Source: Sepiola atlantica
Taxonomy: Eukaryota; Mollusca; Cephalopoda; Sepiida; Sepiolidae
DNA length: 64,000 nucleotides
NCBI GenBank assembly: GCA_963556195.1
Contig: OY744517.1
Span: 84,483,214 to 84,547,213 of the forward strand
Direction: 5' to 3'
Of this stretch, positions 1 to 10,444 are shown piece by piece. Both the position numbers and the translations under genes were made by a program. Within the stretch, counting starts at the first letter, position 1. Each line of letters starts with the position of its first letter. The notes under the pieces are model-generated. The model was not told where the DNA came from, searched no databases, and saw only the letters and a list, made by a program, of their open reading frames with translations.

Positions 1-475
1 GGCTCCATACATACCAACTTCTATAGGAAACCCGCCTGCACAAACCTCTTTATACATTTTAAATCTGCCCAGCCCATATAAGCCAAAATAGGTTGTGCCT
101 ACAATAAAATCACCCACATACAAAACAAATTCTGACAAAATAACACAAACTAACAACTTCCGTCAACCCCTTCAAACTAATGGCCACCCCGCTTCCACCA
201 TAGCCCGCCTAAATAAGTCCAAAACACGCAGACACCGCACACTCTCCAACACCTGTTTCTTAAAACTCCTTTCTTTTTAGTGATAAAATCACCACCTCCA
301 TCTGCAAGACTATACACAAAGAAAACCTTGACATCCAACTAGCCCATACTGACACCTCCTTATGCCAGCATCTAGCTAGGAAACATACTAACCACAAACC
401 CGAACCCTGCTTCCTGACCAATTGCCCTATCCCAACGCTGATCTATGCCACCGCACCAACTGTGTATACAAATAT
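1..475 (+). pseudogene. Penelope-like element relic (RT thumb to linker before GIY-YIG)
   Basis: Translating the first bases gives a reverse-transcriptase C-terminal block with NFYRKP and LFIHFKSAQPI, which resembles the conserved YRKP-type motif of Penelope-like elements. Further on, in other frames, come NFRQPLQTNGHP, SDKITTSICKTIHKENLDIQ and QHLARKHTNHKP. A Cys-rich stretch ending in TNCVYKY follows at about 440-475, the position where the GIY-YIG endonuclease should begin. At least two frameshifts and several stops separate these blocks, so this is a dead copy. It is cut on the left by the window edge and on the right by a (TA)n tract at 476-494. The family call rests on remembered motif order. 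A CR1-type LINE is less likely because the YRKP and Cys-rich linker order fits Penelope better. Confidence 0.6.
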
Positions 476-767
476 ATATATATATATATATATGTTCCAA
501 ATCTATTGGTCAAAATTGCATCAAACTCTACTTGAAGAACCATTTGGATACCAAGTGTTTCAGAGGGAAATAGAATAAAAATGACATTACTACTACCACC
601 ACCCATAACATTACTAATTTTAATTAACACTTACATCCTCTAAAGTGGTGGTCAGAATTGCAGTAAATTTACCATAAAGAGCCTTTGGATGCTGGGTGTG
701 TAATAAGAGAAAAAATTAAAATACTATTATTATTACTTCTCCTTCTCATCCTAATCCTCCTCCTCTT

Positions 768-881
<114 letters not shown>

Positions 882-955
882 CGGGACCCTGTGGAAATTC
901 CACAATGTTTTCTACATCAATCTGTATAATTTACTGTTAATAATATTATCCGGTG
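882..955 (+). repeat. Dispersed repeat flanking the microsatellite, second copy near 62.07 kb
   Basis: The sequence beginning AGCGGGACCCTGTGGAAATT recurs at about 62068-62145, again directly after an (ACT)n tract. The microsatellite and this flank therefore move as one repeat unit. Family unknown. Confidence 0.7.
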
Positions 956-1220
956 TCTAGAAATATGCTCATATTTTACTCACCAAAATTTTGCGAGACG
1001 GGATGGAAGTATATATATTTATTTATATTACTCGGTTGTCGTGGCAAAAGCTGTCTCTTCAGAAGTCACCATCGGTCGTGACTCCCCTCTAACTCGCACC
1101 CTCCCTCCCCTCTCTCTACCCCCCCCCCACCCCCGTTGTCAGGGGCAAATCTTAAATAGGAGTGTCAGATCGTGACACACAAAATAAATAACACACACTC
1201 TATCGTATTAATATATAAAT

Positions 1221-1240
1221 AATGATAATAATAATAATAA

Positions 1241-1271
<31 letters not shown>

Positions 1272-1279
1272 AAGAAGAA
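1221..1279. repeat. Microsatellite (AAT)n-(GAA)n
   Basis: Uninterrupted AAT triplets pass into GAA triplets. A related (AAT)n tract follows at about 1610-1625, preceded by the same flanking words (ACACACTCTATCGTATTAAT versus ACACACGCTATCGTATTAAT), so the two are diverged copies of one repeat. Confidence 0.85.
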
Positions 1280-1449
1280 ATTTTAAATATTAAAAAATGT
1301 AAATAATAAATAAATATCGTAAGCCTGAAACCGGCCCATTTGGTAAGCGTTTCCACGTCTCCTCCGCCTTCCACAATTCCCTCTTCTATCTGAAGCGACA
1401 GAGCAGGGGCAGTTAATAGTTTAATTAAGTAAATTTTGATCTATTTAAG

Positions 1450-1530
1450 ATCTCCATTTAGTTAGGTCAGTGGTAAAGTCGCCGCTTTTCAGCTACATGT
1501 TACGGTTTCGATTCCAAGTCTCTCCATCCA
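1450..1530 (+). mobile_element. tRNA-derived SINE head
   Basis: A box A-like segment (GTCAGTGGTAAAGTCG) is followed about 40 bp later by a box B-like segment (GGTTTCGATTCC), the spacing of an internal RNA polymerase III promoter. The cloverleaf cannot be completed, so this is not a functional tRNA. The body downstream is not recognisable. Confidence 0.45.
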
Positions 1531-1879
1531 ATTTATTTGTTGTATATTTATTGCATTTCTTTAGGAGCGTGACACACGAACACACACGCTATCGTATTAA
1601 TATATAAGTAATAATAATAATAATAAAAATAATTTTAAGGAAAATCCTTGAATGCGGAAACCGACTCGCATAAGCTACAAAGGGTAACCAGTCACAAGGA
1701 ATTTACAACAGAGAGAAAACAAAACCACACGAAGAACACCACAACACGAACCAAGGAACAGAAACTGAAAAAAACATCACTTCATAATTTCTCCCCCCCC
1801 CCAATAAATTACACCAGCCTCAGCTATCACCACACAAAAATGAACCAAGGAACAGAAATTACAAGAAACACCATAAGAA

Positions 1880-2100
1880 GAAGGCCAAAAGGCACATCAG
1901 GTGAAAATAGCTTCACAAGCTTTTATTATGAAATATTCGGATTATTCGGGCTGCTATTTCTCATCCAGAGTTCGAGATGAAGGTTTCCAAGTGCGAAAAG
2001 ATGCACCTGGAGAAGTTCGGAGGTTTGATTGGCCGAAACATTGTGAAAATGTCAAATAGTAGTCAAAATAATACAAATTATCAATCCTCATCTAAAAAAT
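1880..2100 (-). repeat. Diverged copy of the 149-bp repeat seen at 26.6 kb
   Basis: Read on the minus strand it gives ATGAGGATTGATAATTTGTA and later CACAATGTTTCGGCC, the same words in the same order as the tandem units at 26.60-27.12 kb. A third partial copy lies at about 50545-50600. Confidence 0.6.
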
Positions 2101-3635
2101 TCCGAAATATAAGCTTTTATGATACAATTAATGTTGTGAATTTCTAGTGTGTTTGAAAAGATAAACATGTTATAAATGGATTAATTTAAAATTGAAAACC
2201 ATTTGATAAAATATAGTTTATATGCTTGTGACTTTACAATAGAAAATGAAGGAATATTTATATTTACTAATTCCGGTTGCAGAAAAGAGCAAGAAGGTGA
2301 AGCAAAATGTTGAATCTCCTTGTTTTCATTTCTTCCAATCTTTTCTTGTTTATTTTTATTTATTTATCTTGCTTCTGTTCTTCTTCTATAATGTCTTCCC
2401 TTGTTCAACTCTAGGCTCTTGTCTAGTCAATACTACCCAAATCATTACTATGTACTGAATCTTTGTAAAGAAGGTCAGTGCACTGAATCGGTTTATCTAC
2501 TGACGTCATGGCGGTAAGTAAGTAAACCAGATACACAAGACGCTTCTAAAAGAAAAATTATAACTCGCCAACACATGGATATATGACTGTGGTCATTTCT
2601 GTTTGAAATTATTTCATGTTTGATCTAGTAATTGTTTGGTATTTAAAAAAGGATACCAATGATTTTGTTCACGTTGTTTTCATGGTTGGAAATCTCATAG
2701 TGATTTGAACGTAAAACTTTTTTAAAAAAACTAATAGACTAAAATTCAAGATGATTGACAAACCTGTCTTGATAGAAAAAGCTTAATTAAAAAATACTTG
2801 CTTTTCTCTAAAATTTTAAGTATTTTTTTACACAATAACAAGTCTGCATAACATAAAACGCTTTCTTTGTCCTGACACAAAATTAACTTTTATGCTTATT
2901 CGTCGACTGTCATGAAATAATATCAACTAAAAATTCGGTTCAAACTTGTTTCTTTCTGCATAAAAAACTTTAATTTTTGTGCCAAAACGTTCTTTATGTG
3001 AGTAATAAAATTCTTAAACAGTTAAAATATGTTTGGTGCTAGAAAAAACAATGATTAAAACATTTAATTAAAGTTCTGAACACTTTCAAAATAATTTTAT
3101 TTCAGGACAAGAAATACAATTTAAAACAAGTAAAATTGACAATAAAATAACTTTGTTTATATATTTATTTCCAAATAGTTTTGCATTTTTTATAACGCTA
3201 ATTATTTAATCAGTTTTTAATTATTTATCGTTTGTTATTTTGCTTTTTATTTAATCACTGTAGGCTGTCTATTCTGTATAAAAGAGTTGTGAGGGTCTTA
3301 ACAATTGTTTTGTTTTGTTTTTAATTGTCTCACTCATCACTTTCAATGAATTAGTACACATATATATTATAGATAAAATTTAAATTTTCAACACATTGGG
3401 GATTTTGACCTTTAGAGTAAATGTGTTATCGTGGTGACTAATGATTCTAGCAAAGAGTAAAATAGACAGAGATGGCCTACAACATTCCGTGCCCCACACT
3501 TTTGATGGCCTTGTGCCTAATTTGTTTAAAATTTAAGTTGTATTTTTATATTTTTTGCAATAAAATAATTAAAAGTGTAATACCTTTTCTGATACTACAC
3601 TTCGTCTTTCCTATCCTTTGTCATTAAAGATGAAT
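2101..3635. other. AT-rich DNA with no recognisable feature
   Basis: Only short spurious frames and A/T runs are present. I see no motif, repeat unit or RNA fold that I can support. Confidence 0.6.
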
Positions 3636-3639
3636 GAGA

Positions 3640-3755
3640 AGTTCTTCTAGACTGAGGCAATTTGAATTTTTGTCCGAATACAGAGTTTCCATTTTTGGGA
3701 GCTTGATTTTTCTCACATTAAAATCCGAGCTTTTGTCTAACTCTCTACTGTCCTC
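3640..3755. repeat. Repeat block shared with 41.42-41.52 kb, next to a U2-headed element
   Basis: Words such as TTTTTGGGAGCTTGATTTTT and CTTTTGTCTAACTCT recur at 41.46-41.52 kb with small differences. In both places the block lies just left of a minus-strand U2-headed element, so it may be a co-duplicated flank or a longer composite repeat. Confidence 0.6.
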
Positions 3756-3910
3756 GTAGGGAGGCAAGTAAATAGAAATAGTTCATAAAAATCCATGAAA
3801 CAATGTAATGTTTATTTATTTTAACGCAGCAATAACATAACTTAACTATTTATTTTGAATTCTTGTTTTATTATTTTATTTATATTGAATAAAGTTCACT
3901 TTCAGTATAA

Positions 3911-4245
3911 GTTATTTATCTACCTCCCACAAGGTAAGATGTGACACAAGGTCGGGAAAGTGGGATTAGACAAGCCAGCGCTCGAGAGGTAAGTACTCTG
4001 GCCATTTAAAAATTGCCTGGGCAGCCTCGTCGGCATTCCCCGGTAGGGGCGCCTCAGACAGTAAGCAATAAACTTACTCCTCCCCAAAGAGGGGAGGCAA
4101 AGCCTGGGAGAGTTGACCTCCTAGAACTGCACAGGACAAACCCATAGACCGGTGGAATCAAGCCCCGAAGGCCAAGACAATACCGGTCTATATGGTGTAG
4201 TATCCGTTGGAACAGATACTACACTGTAATCTGGGCCAAAAGGCG
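3911..4245 (-). mobile_element. U2 snRNA-headed SINE-like element, copy A
   Basis: On the minus strand the element starts at about 4245 with a diverged U2 snRNA 5' end (GGCCcagATtACAGTGTAGTATCTGT-like; lower case marks differences from the other copies). It then runs through a roughly 250-bp structured body and ends near 3911 with the tail GTGGGAGGTAGATAAATAAC. The GTAGTA branch-site-recognition word of U2 is kept. The body matches copies at 41.55-41.88 kb, 55.52-55.86 kb and every unit of the 4.8-9.6 kb array. U2-headed SINEs (SINEU) are known from crocodilians. Whether this one is described in molluscs I cannot tell. An snRNA retropseudogene does not explain the shared non-U2 body. Confidence 0.75.
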
Positions 4246-4808
4246 TGTTTCTTTCTTTTCTTTTTCAAATACAATTCTTAAAGTTTTCTAATGCTTTTTT
4301 TATAAAATGCTTTCATTCATTTTCGACATTCGGACTTGTCGCGGTCCAACAACACCGCAACGTTTGTTTATTTTTGGAAAACACGCCATCTTGGAAAAAC
4401 TAGCAGCAGCAGTAGTTAACTGTTTGTTTTGCCACGATCTGGACATCAGCAGCAGCAGCTATCTTCGTCTTAACCCTTTTCCATGGAAAAGTACCGGCTG
4501 CTCCCTGTGATTCGACGTTGTAAACAGAAAATTGGAAAAACCCAATTTTTAATCGCCATTTTAGTAAACATGATTCAGCAAAAACAACGGCAAGCAAACA
4601 TATGCTTTATTTCTCCTGTAAGGAATACAAATGCATCTCCCGACTGTACCGAAAAACCCACTAATACACCTACAACACCGGTCGGCAATGTAGTACTACG
4701 AAAGACCTTTTCGGTATTTATTTACCGAAGTTAATCCCTTTTCACAAGACCAACGAAAGTGGCTTGGCACATGCTACATGAAATCTCACGTTTTCGACTG
4801 AAAAAGGC

Positions 4809-4821
4809 AGCGCAACCAGGG
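4809..4821 (+). repeat. Left target-site duplication of the inserted U2-type element
   Basis: AGCGCAACCAGGG here is a two-mismatch copy of AGCTCAACCGGGG, which recurs at 5126-5138, at the end of every array unit and finally at 9565-9577. A 13-bp duplication is typical of target-primed reverse transcription by a LINE machinery. Confidence 0.75.
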
Positions 4822-7800
4822 TTTTTAAACCCACCTAATGATCTGGTATTGTCCTGACCTTTGGGTCTGGATTTACGCCGGTCTATTGGGGGTTGTCTGG
4901 TCCTGTGCAGTTCTAGGAGGTGCACCCTCCCAGGCTTCGCCTCCCCTCTTTGGGGAGGAGTAAGTTTATTGCTTACTGTCTGAGGCGCCCCTACCGGGGA
5001 ATGCCGATGGGGCTGCCCAGGCTATTTTTAAATGGTCAGAATTGCTCACCCTCGAGCGCTGGCTTATCTAATCCCACTTTCCGACCTTGTGTCACATTTT
5101 ACCTTGTGGGAGGTAGATAAATAATAGCTCAACCGGGGTTTTTAAACCCACCTAGTAAACTGGTATTGTCCTGGCCTTTGGGTCTGGATTTACGCCGGTC
5201 TATTGGGGGTTGTCTGGTTCTGTGCAGTTCTAGGAGGTGCACCCTCCCAGGCTTCGCCTCCCCTCTTTGGGGAGGAGTAAGTTTATTGCTTACTGTCTGA
5301 GGCGCCCCTACCGGGGAATGCCGACGGGGCTGCCCAGGCTATTTTTAAATGGTCAGAATTGCTCACCCTCGAGCGCTGGCTTATCTAATCCCACTTTCCG
5401 ACCTTGTGTCACATTTTACCTTGTGGGAGGTAGATAAATAATAGCTCAACCGGGGTTTTTAAACCCACCTAGTAAACTGGTATTGTCCTGGCCTTTGGGT
5501 CTGGATTTACGCCGGTCTATTGGGGGTTGTCTGGTTCTGTGCAGTTCTAGGAGGTGCACCCTCCCAGGCTTCGCCTCCCCTCTTTGGGGAGGAGTAAGTT
5601 TATTGCTTACTGTCTGAGGCGCCCCTACCGGGGAATGCCGACGGGGCTGCCCAGGCTATTTTTAAATGGTCAGAATTGCTCACCCTCGAGCGCTGGCTTA
5701 TCTAATCCCACTTTCCGACCTTGTGTCACATTTTACCTTGTGGGAGGTAGATAAATAATAGCTCAACCGGGGTTTTTAAACCCACCTAGTAAACTGGTAT
5801 TGTCCTGGCCTTTGGGTCTGGATTTACGCCGGTCTATTGGGGGTTGTCTGGTTCTGTGCAGTTCTAGGAGGTGCACCCTCCCAGGCTTCGCCTCCCCTCT
5901 TTGGGGAGGAGTAAGTTTATTGCTTACTGTCTGAGGCGCCCCTACCGGGGAATGCCGACGGGGCTGCCCAGGCTATTTTTAAATGGTCAGAATTGCTCAC
6001 CCTCGAGCGCTGGCTTATCTAATCCCACTTTCCGACCTTGTGTCACATTTTACCTTGTGGGAGGTAGATAAATAATAGCTCAACCGGGGTTTTTAAACCC
6101 ACCTAGTAAACTGGTATTGTCCTGGCCTTTGGGTCTGGATTTACGCCGGTCTATTGGGGGTTGTCTGGTTCTGTGCAGTTCTAGGAGGTGCACCCTCCCA
6201 GGCTTCGCCTCCCCTCTTTGGGGAGGAGTAAGTTTATTGCTTACTGTCTGAGGCGCCCCTACCGGGGAATGCCGACGGGGCTGCCCAGGCTATTTTTAAA
6301 TGGTCAGAATTGCTCACCCTCGAGCGCTGGCTTATCTAATCCCACTTTCCGACCTTGTGTCACATTTTACCTTGTGGGAGGTAGATAAATAATAGCTCAA
6401 CCGGGGTTTTTAAACCCACCTAATGATCTGGTATTGTCCTGGCCTTTGGGTCTGGATTTACGCCGGTCTATTGGGGGTTGACTGGTTCTGTGCAGTTCTA
6501 GGAGGTGCACCCTCCCAGGCTTCGCCTCCCCTCTTTGGGGAGGAGTAAGTTTATTGCTTACTGTCTGAGGCGCCCCTACCGGGGAATGCCGACGGGGCTG
6601 CCCAGGCTATTTTTAAATGGTCAGAATTGCTCTCCTCTCGAGCGCTGGCTTATCTAATCCCACTTTCCGACCTTGTGTCACATTTTACCTTGTGGGAGGT
6701 AGATAAATAATAGCTCAACCGGGGTTTTTAAACCCACCTAATGATCTGGTATTGTCCTGGCCTTTGGGTCTGGATTTACGCCGGTCTATTGGGGGTTGAC
6801 TGGTTCTGTGCAGTTCTAGGAGGTGCACCCTCCCAGGCTTCGCCTCCCCTCTTTGGGGAGGAGTAAGTTTATTGCTTACTGTCTGAGGCGCCCCTACCGG
6901 GGAATGCCGACGGGGCTGCCCAGGCTATTTTTAAATGGTCAGAATTGCTCACCCTCGAGCGCTGGCTTATCTAATCCCACTTTCCGACCTTGTGTCACAT
7001 TTTACCTTGTGGGAGGTAGATAAATAATAGCTCAACCGGGGTTTTTAAACCCACCTAGTAAACTGGTATTGTCCTGGCCTTTGGGTCTGGATTTACGCCG
7101 GTCTATTGGGGGTTGTCTGGTTCTGTGCAGTTCTAGGAGGTGCACCCTCCCAGGCTTCGCCTCCCCTCTTTGGGGAGGAGTAAGTTTATTGCTTACTGTC
7201 TGAGGCGCCCCTACCGGGGAATGCCGACGGGGCTGCCCAGGCTATTTTTAAATGGTCAGAATTGCTCACCCTCGAGCGCTGGCTTATCTAATCCCACTTT
7301 CCGACCTTGTGTCACATTTTACCTTGTGGGAGGTAGATAAATAATAGCTCAACCGGGGTTTTTAAACCCACCTAATGATCTGGTATTGTCCTGGCCTTTG
7401 GGTCTGGATTTACGCCGGTCTATTGGGGGTTGACTGGTTCTGTGCAGTTCTAGGAGGTGCACCCTCCCAGGCTTCGCCTCCCCTCTTTGGGGAGGAGTAA
7501 GTTTATTGCTTACTGTCTGAGGCGCCCCTACCGGGGAATGCCGACGGGGCTGCCCAGGCTATTTTTAAATGGTCAGAATTGCTCACCCTCGAGCGCTGGC
7601 TTATCTAATCCCACTTTCCGACCTTGTGTCACATTTTACCTTGTGGGAGGTAGATAAATAATAGCTCAACCGGGGTTTTTAAACCCACCTAATGATCTGG
7701 TATTGTCCTGGCCTTTGGGTCTGGATTTACGCCGGTCTATTGGGGGTTGACTGGTTCTGTGCAGTTCTAGGAGGTGCACCCTCCCAGGCTTCGCCTCCCC

Positions 7801-9577
7801 TCTTTGGGGAGGAGTAAGTTTATTGCTTACTGTCTGAGGCGCCCCTACCGGGGAATGCCGACGGGGCTGCCCAGGCTATTTTTAAATGGTCAGAATTGCT
7901 CACCCTCGAGCGCTGGCTTATCTAATCCCACTTTCCGACCTTGTGTCACATTTTACCTTGTGGGAGGTAGATAAATAATAGCTCAACCGGGGTTTTTAAA
8001 CCCACCTAGTAAACTGGTATTGTCCTGGCCTTTGGGTCTGGATTTACGCCGGTCTATTGGGGGTTGTCTGGTTCTGTGCAGTTCTAGGAGGTGCACCCTC
8101 CCAGGCTTCGCCTCCCCTCTTTGGGGAGGAGTAAGTTTATTGCTTACTGTCTGAGGCGCCCCTACCGGGGAATGCCGACGGGGCTGCCCAGGCTATTTTT
8201 AAATGGTCAGAATTGCTCACCCTCGAGCGCTGGCTTATCTAATCCCACTTTCCGACCTTGTGTCACATTTTACCTTGTGGGAGGTAGATAAATAATAGCT
8301 CAACCGGGGTTTTTAAACCCACCTAATGATCTGGTATTGTCCTGGCCTTTGGGTCTGGATTTACGCCGGTCTATTGGGGGTTGACTGGTTCTGTGCAGTT
8401 CTAGGAGGTGCACCCTCCCAGGCTTCGCCTCCCCTCTTTGGGGAGGAGTAAGTTTATTGCTTACTGTCTGAGGCGCCCCTACCGGGGAATGCCGACGGGG
8501 CTGCCCAGGCTATTTTTAAATGGTCAGAATTGCTCACCCTCGAGCGCTGGCTTATCTAATCCCACTTTCCGACCTTGTGTCACATTTTACCTTGTGGGAG
8601 GTAGATAAATAATAGCTCAACCGGGGTTTTTAAACCCACCTAATGATCTGGTATTGTCCTGGCCTTTGGGTCTGGATTTACGCCGGTCTATTGGGGGTTG
8701 ACTGGTTCTGTGCAGTTCTAGGAGGTGCACCCTCCCAGGCTTCGCCTCCCCTCTTTGGGGAGGAGTAAGTTTATTGCTTACTGTCTGAGGCGCCCCTACC
8801 GGGGAATGCCGACGGGGCTGCCCAGGCTATTTTTAAATGGTCAGAATTGCTCACCCTCGAGCGCTGGCTTATCTAATCCCACTTTCCGACCTTGTGTCAC
8901 ATTTTACCTTGTGGGAGGTAGATAAATAATAGCTCAACCGGGGTTTTTAAACCCACCTAGTAAACTGGTATTGTCCTGGCCTTTGGGTCTGGATTTACGC
9001 CGGTCTATTGGGGGTTGTCTGGTTCTGTGCAGTTCTAGGAGGTGCACCCTCCCAGGCTTCGCCTCCCCTCTTTGGGGAGGAGTAAGTTTATTGCTTACTG
9101 TCTGAGGCGCCCCTACCGGGGAATGCCGACGGGGCTGCCCAGGCTATTTTTAAATGGTCAGAATTGCTCACCCTCGAGCGCTGGCTTATCTAATCCCACT
9201 TTCCGACCTTGTGTCACATTTTACCTTGTGGGAGGTAGATAAATAATAGCTCAACCGGGGTTTTTAAACCCACCTAATGATCTGGTATTGTCCTGGCCTT
9301 TGGGTCTGGATTTACGCCGGTCTATTGGGGGTTGACTGGTTCTGTGCAGTTCTAGGAGGTGCACCCTCCCAGGCTTCGCCTCCCCTCTTTGGGGAGGAGT
9401 AAGTTTATTGCTTACTGTCTGAGGCGCCCCTACCGGGGAATGCCGACGGGGCTGCCCAGGCTATTTTTAAATGGTCAGAATTGCTCACCCTCGAGCGCTG
9501 GCTTATCTAATCCCATTTTCCGACCTTGTGTCACATTTTACCTTGTGGGAGGTAGATAAATAATAGCTCAACCGGGG
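4822..9577 (+). repeat. Tandem array: 15 units of 317 bp, each a 5'-truncated U2-type SINE plus its TSD
   Basis: Each unit has 304 bp of element body (starting TTTTTAAACCCACC, ending GATAAATAAT) and one 13-bp copy of the LTR target word. The total length, 4756 bp, equals 15 x 317 plus one extra base in unit 6 (about 6406-6723). Units lack the U2 head and begin in the body. Two sequence types alternate: type A has TAGTAAACTGG with GTTGTCTGG, type B has TAATGATCTGG with GTTGACTGG. Unit 1 is a mixed, more diverged edge unit. A 66-residue frame recurs in 14 units, but it is interrupted in unit 6 and has no family resemblance, so I do not call it a gene. Confidence 0.93.
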
Positions 9578-9774
9578 GGTCAGGAGACCCCCGCGTCGGC
9601 AGTTCCGAACTCCTGCATCTGCAGTTCTGAGTTCCTGCTCTCCAGCAGTCCGAACGTCGACAGCAGCCGCAACTCCAGCAGCAGCAGCAAAGATACAAAC
9701 AGCCCTTTTCAGGGCTATGAATGCGTACTCTCTTTGCTGTCTGCATCTCCAGTTCCTGCTCCAGCTCTCTCCTG

Positions 9775-10235
9775 CACCTGCTCCTGCATCCAGAGTTTCT
9801 TGCACCAGCACTCTCCTGCTCCTGCAGTCCAGAGTTCCTGCGCCAGCACTCTCCTGCTCCAGCACCCTGTAGTCCAGAGTTCCTGCGCCAGCACTCTCCT
9901 GCTCCAGCATCCTGCAGTCCAGAGTTTCCTGCACCAGCACTCTCCTGCTCCAGCATCCTGCAGTCCCGAGTTCCTGCACCAGCACTCTCCTGCTCCAGCA
10001 TCCTGCAGTCCAGAGTTCTTGCACCAGCACTCTCCTGCTCCAGCTCCCTGCAGTCCAGAGTTTCTTGCACCAGCACTCTCCTGCTCCAGCTCCCTGCAGT
10101 CCAGAGTTTCTTGCACCAGCACTCTCCTGCTCCAGCTCCCTGCAGTCCAGAGTTTCCTGCACCAGCACTCTCCTACTCCAGCATCCCTGCAGTCCCGAGT
10201 TCCTGCTCCAGCACCCTGCAGTCCTGAGCTCCTGC
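9775..10235 (+). repeat. About 45-bp minisatellite inside the 5' LTR
   Basis: Roughly ten diverged units are built on CAGCACTCTCCTGCTCCAGC and CTGCAGTCCAGAGTT. The same block stands in the 3' LTR at about 13713-14173, so it belongs to the LTR itself. Long frames on both strands (up to 245 codons) result from a period divisible by three. Confidence 0.9.
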
Positions 10236-10426
10236 ACCACTCCTGATCCAGTGACACCATCTCATTTCACTTGTTATTACCATATGGTAAATAAACATCC
10301 GTCTTTAAACTGTTCACCAGTTGTTTGTCATCTCTTCTTTGCCTTTTGCCGTTTACTTGCCCGTGTCCACACTTTCTTAGTTGTCGGGGCCGATCGATCA
10401 CACCGGTCGGTCGGTCCCGCAACAAG

Positions 10427-10444
10427 TGGTGACCCCGACGTGAT
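10427..10444 (+). other. Primer binding site complementary to tRNA-Trp
   Basis: TGGTGACCCCGACGTGAT lies 2 bp after the 5' LTR. It is complementary to the 3' end of animal tRNA-Trp, including CCA, over all 18 positions as I recall that tRNA. This sets both the LTR boundary and the + orientation. Confidence 0.88.

Larger units (their letters stand above)
4337..10424 (+). repeat. 5' LTR, interrupted by the 317-bp array
   Basis: It matches the 3' LTR in order and length once 4756 bp of inserted array (4822-9577) are removed, leaving 1332 bp against 1333 bp. The insertion point is exact: the 3' LTR carries the same target word (AGCTCAACCGGGG) once, at about 13503. The array lies inside the LTR that should act as promoter, so transcription of this copy may be altered. 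That is inference. Confidence 0.9.

Noticed and set aside
4920..9559. A 66-residue frame repeated in 14 of the 15 array units, as a possible multicopy small protein
   Set aside because: It lies in the structured non-coding body of a SINE-like element, is broken by a 1-bp insertion in unit 6, and has no resemblance to any family. Identity between copies follows from array homogenisation.
9503..10260. Long overlapping frames on both strands (up to 245 codons), repeated at 13.4-14.2 kb
   Set aside because: They follow the 45-bp minisatellite in the LTRs. All frames are open on both strands, which is expected for a repeat period divisible by three.
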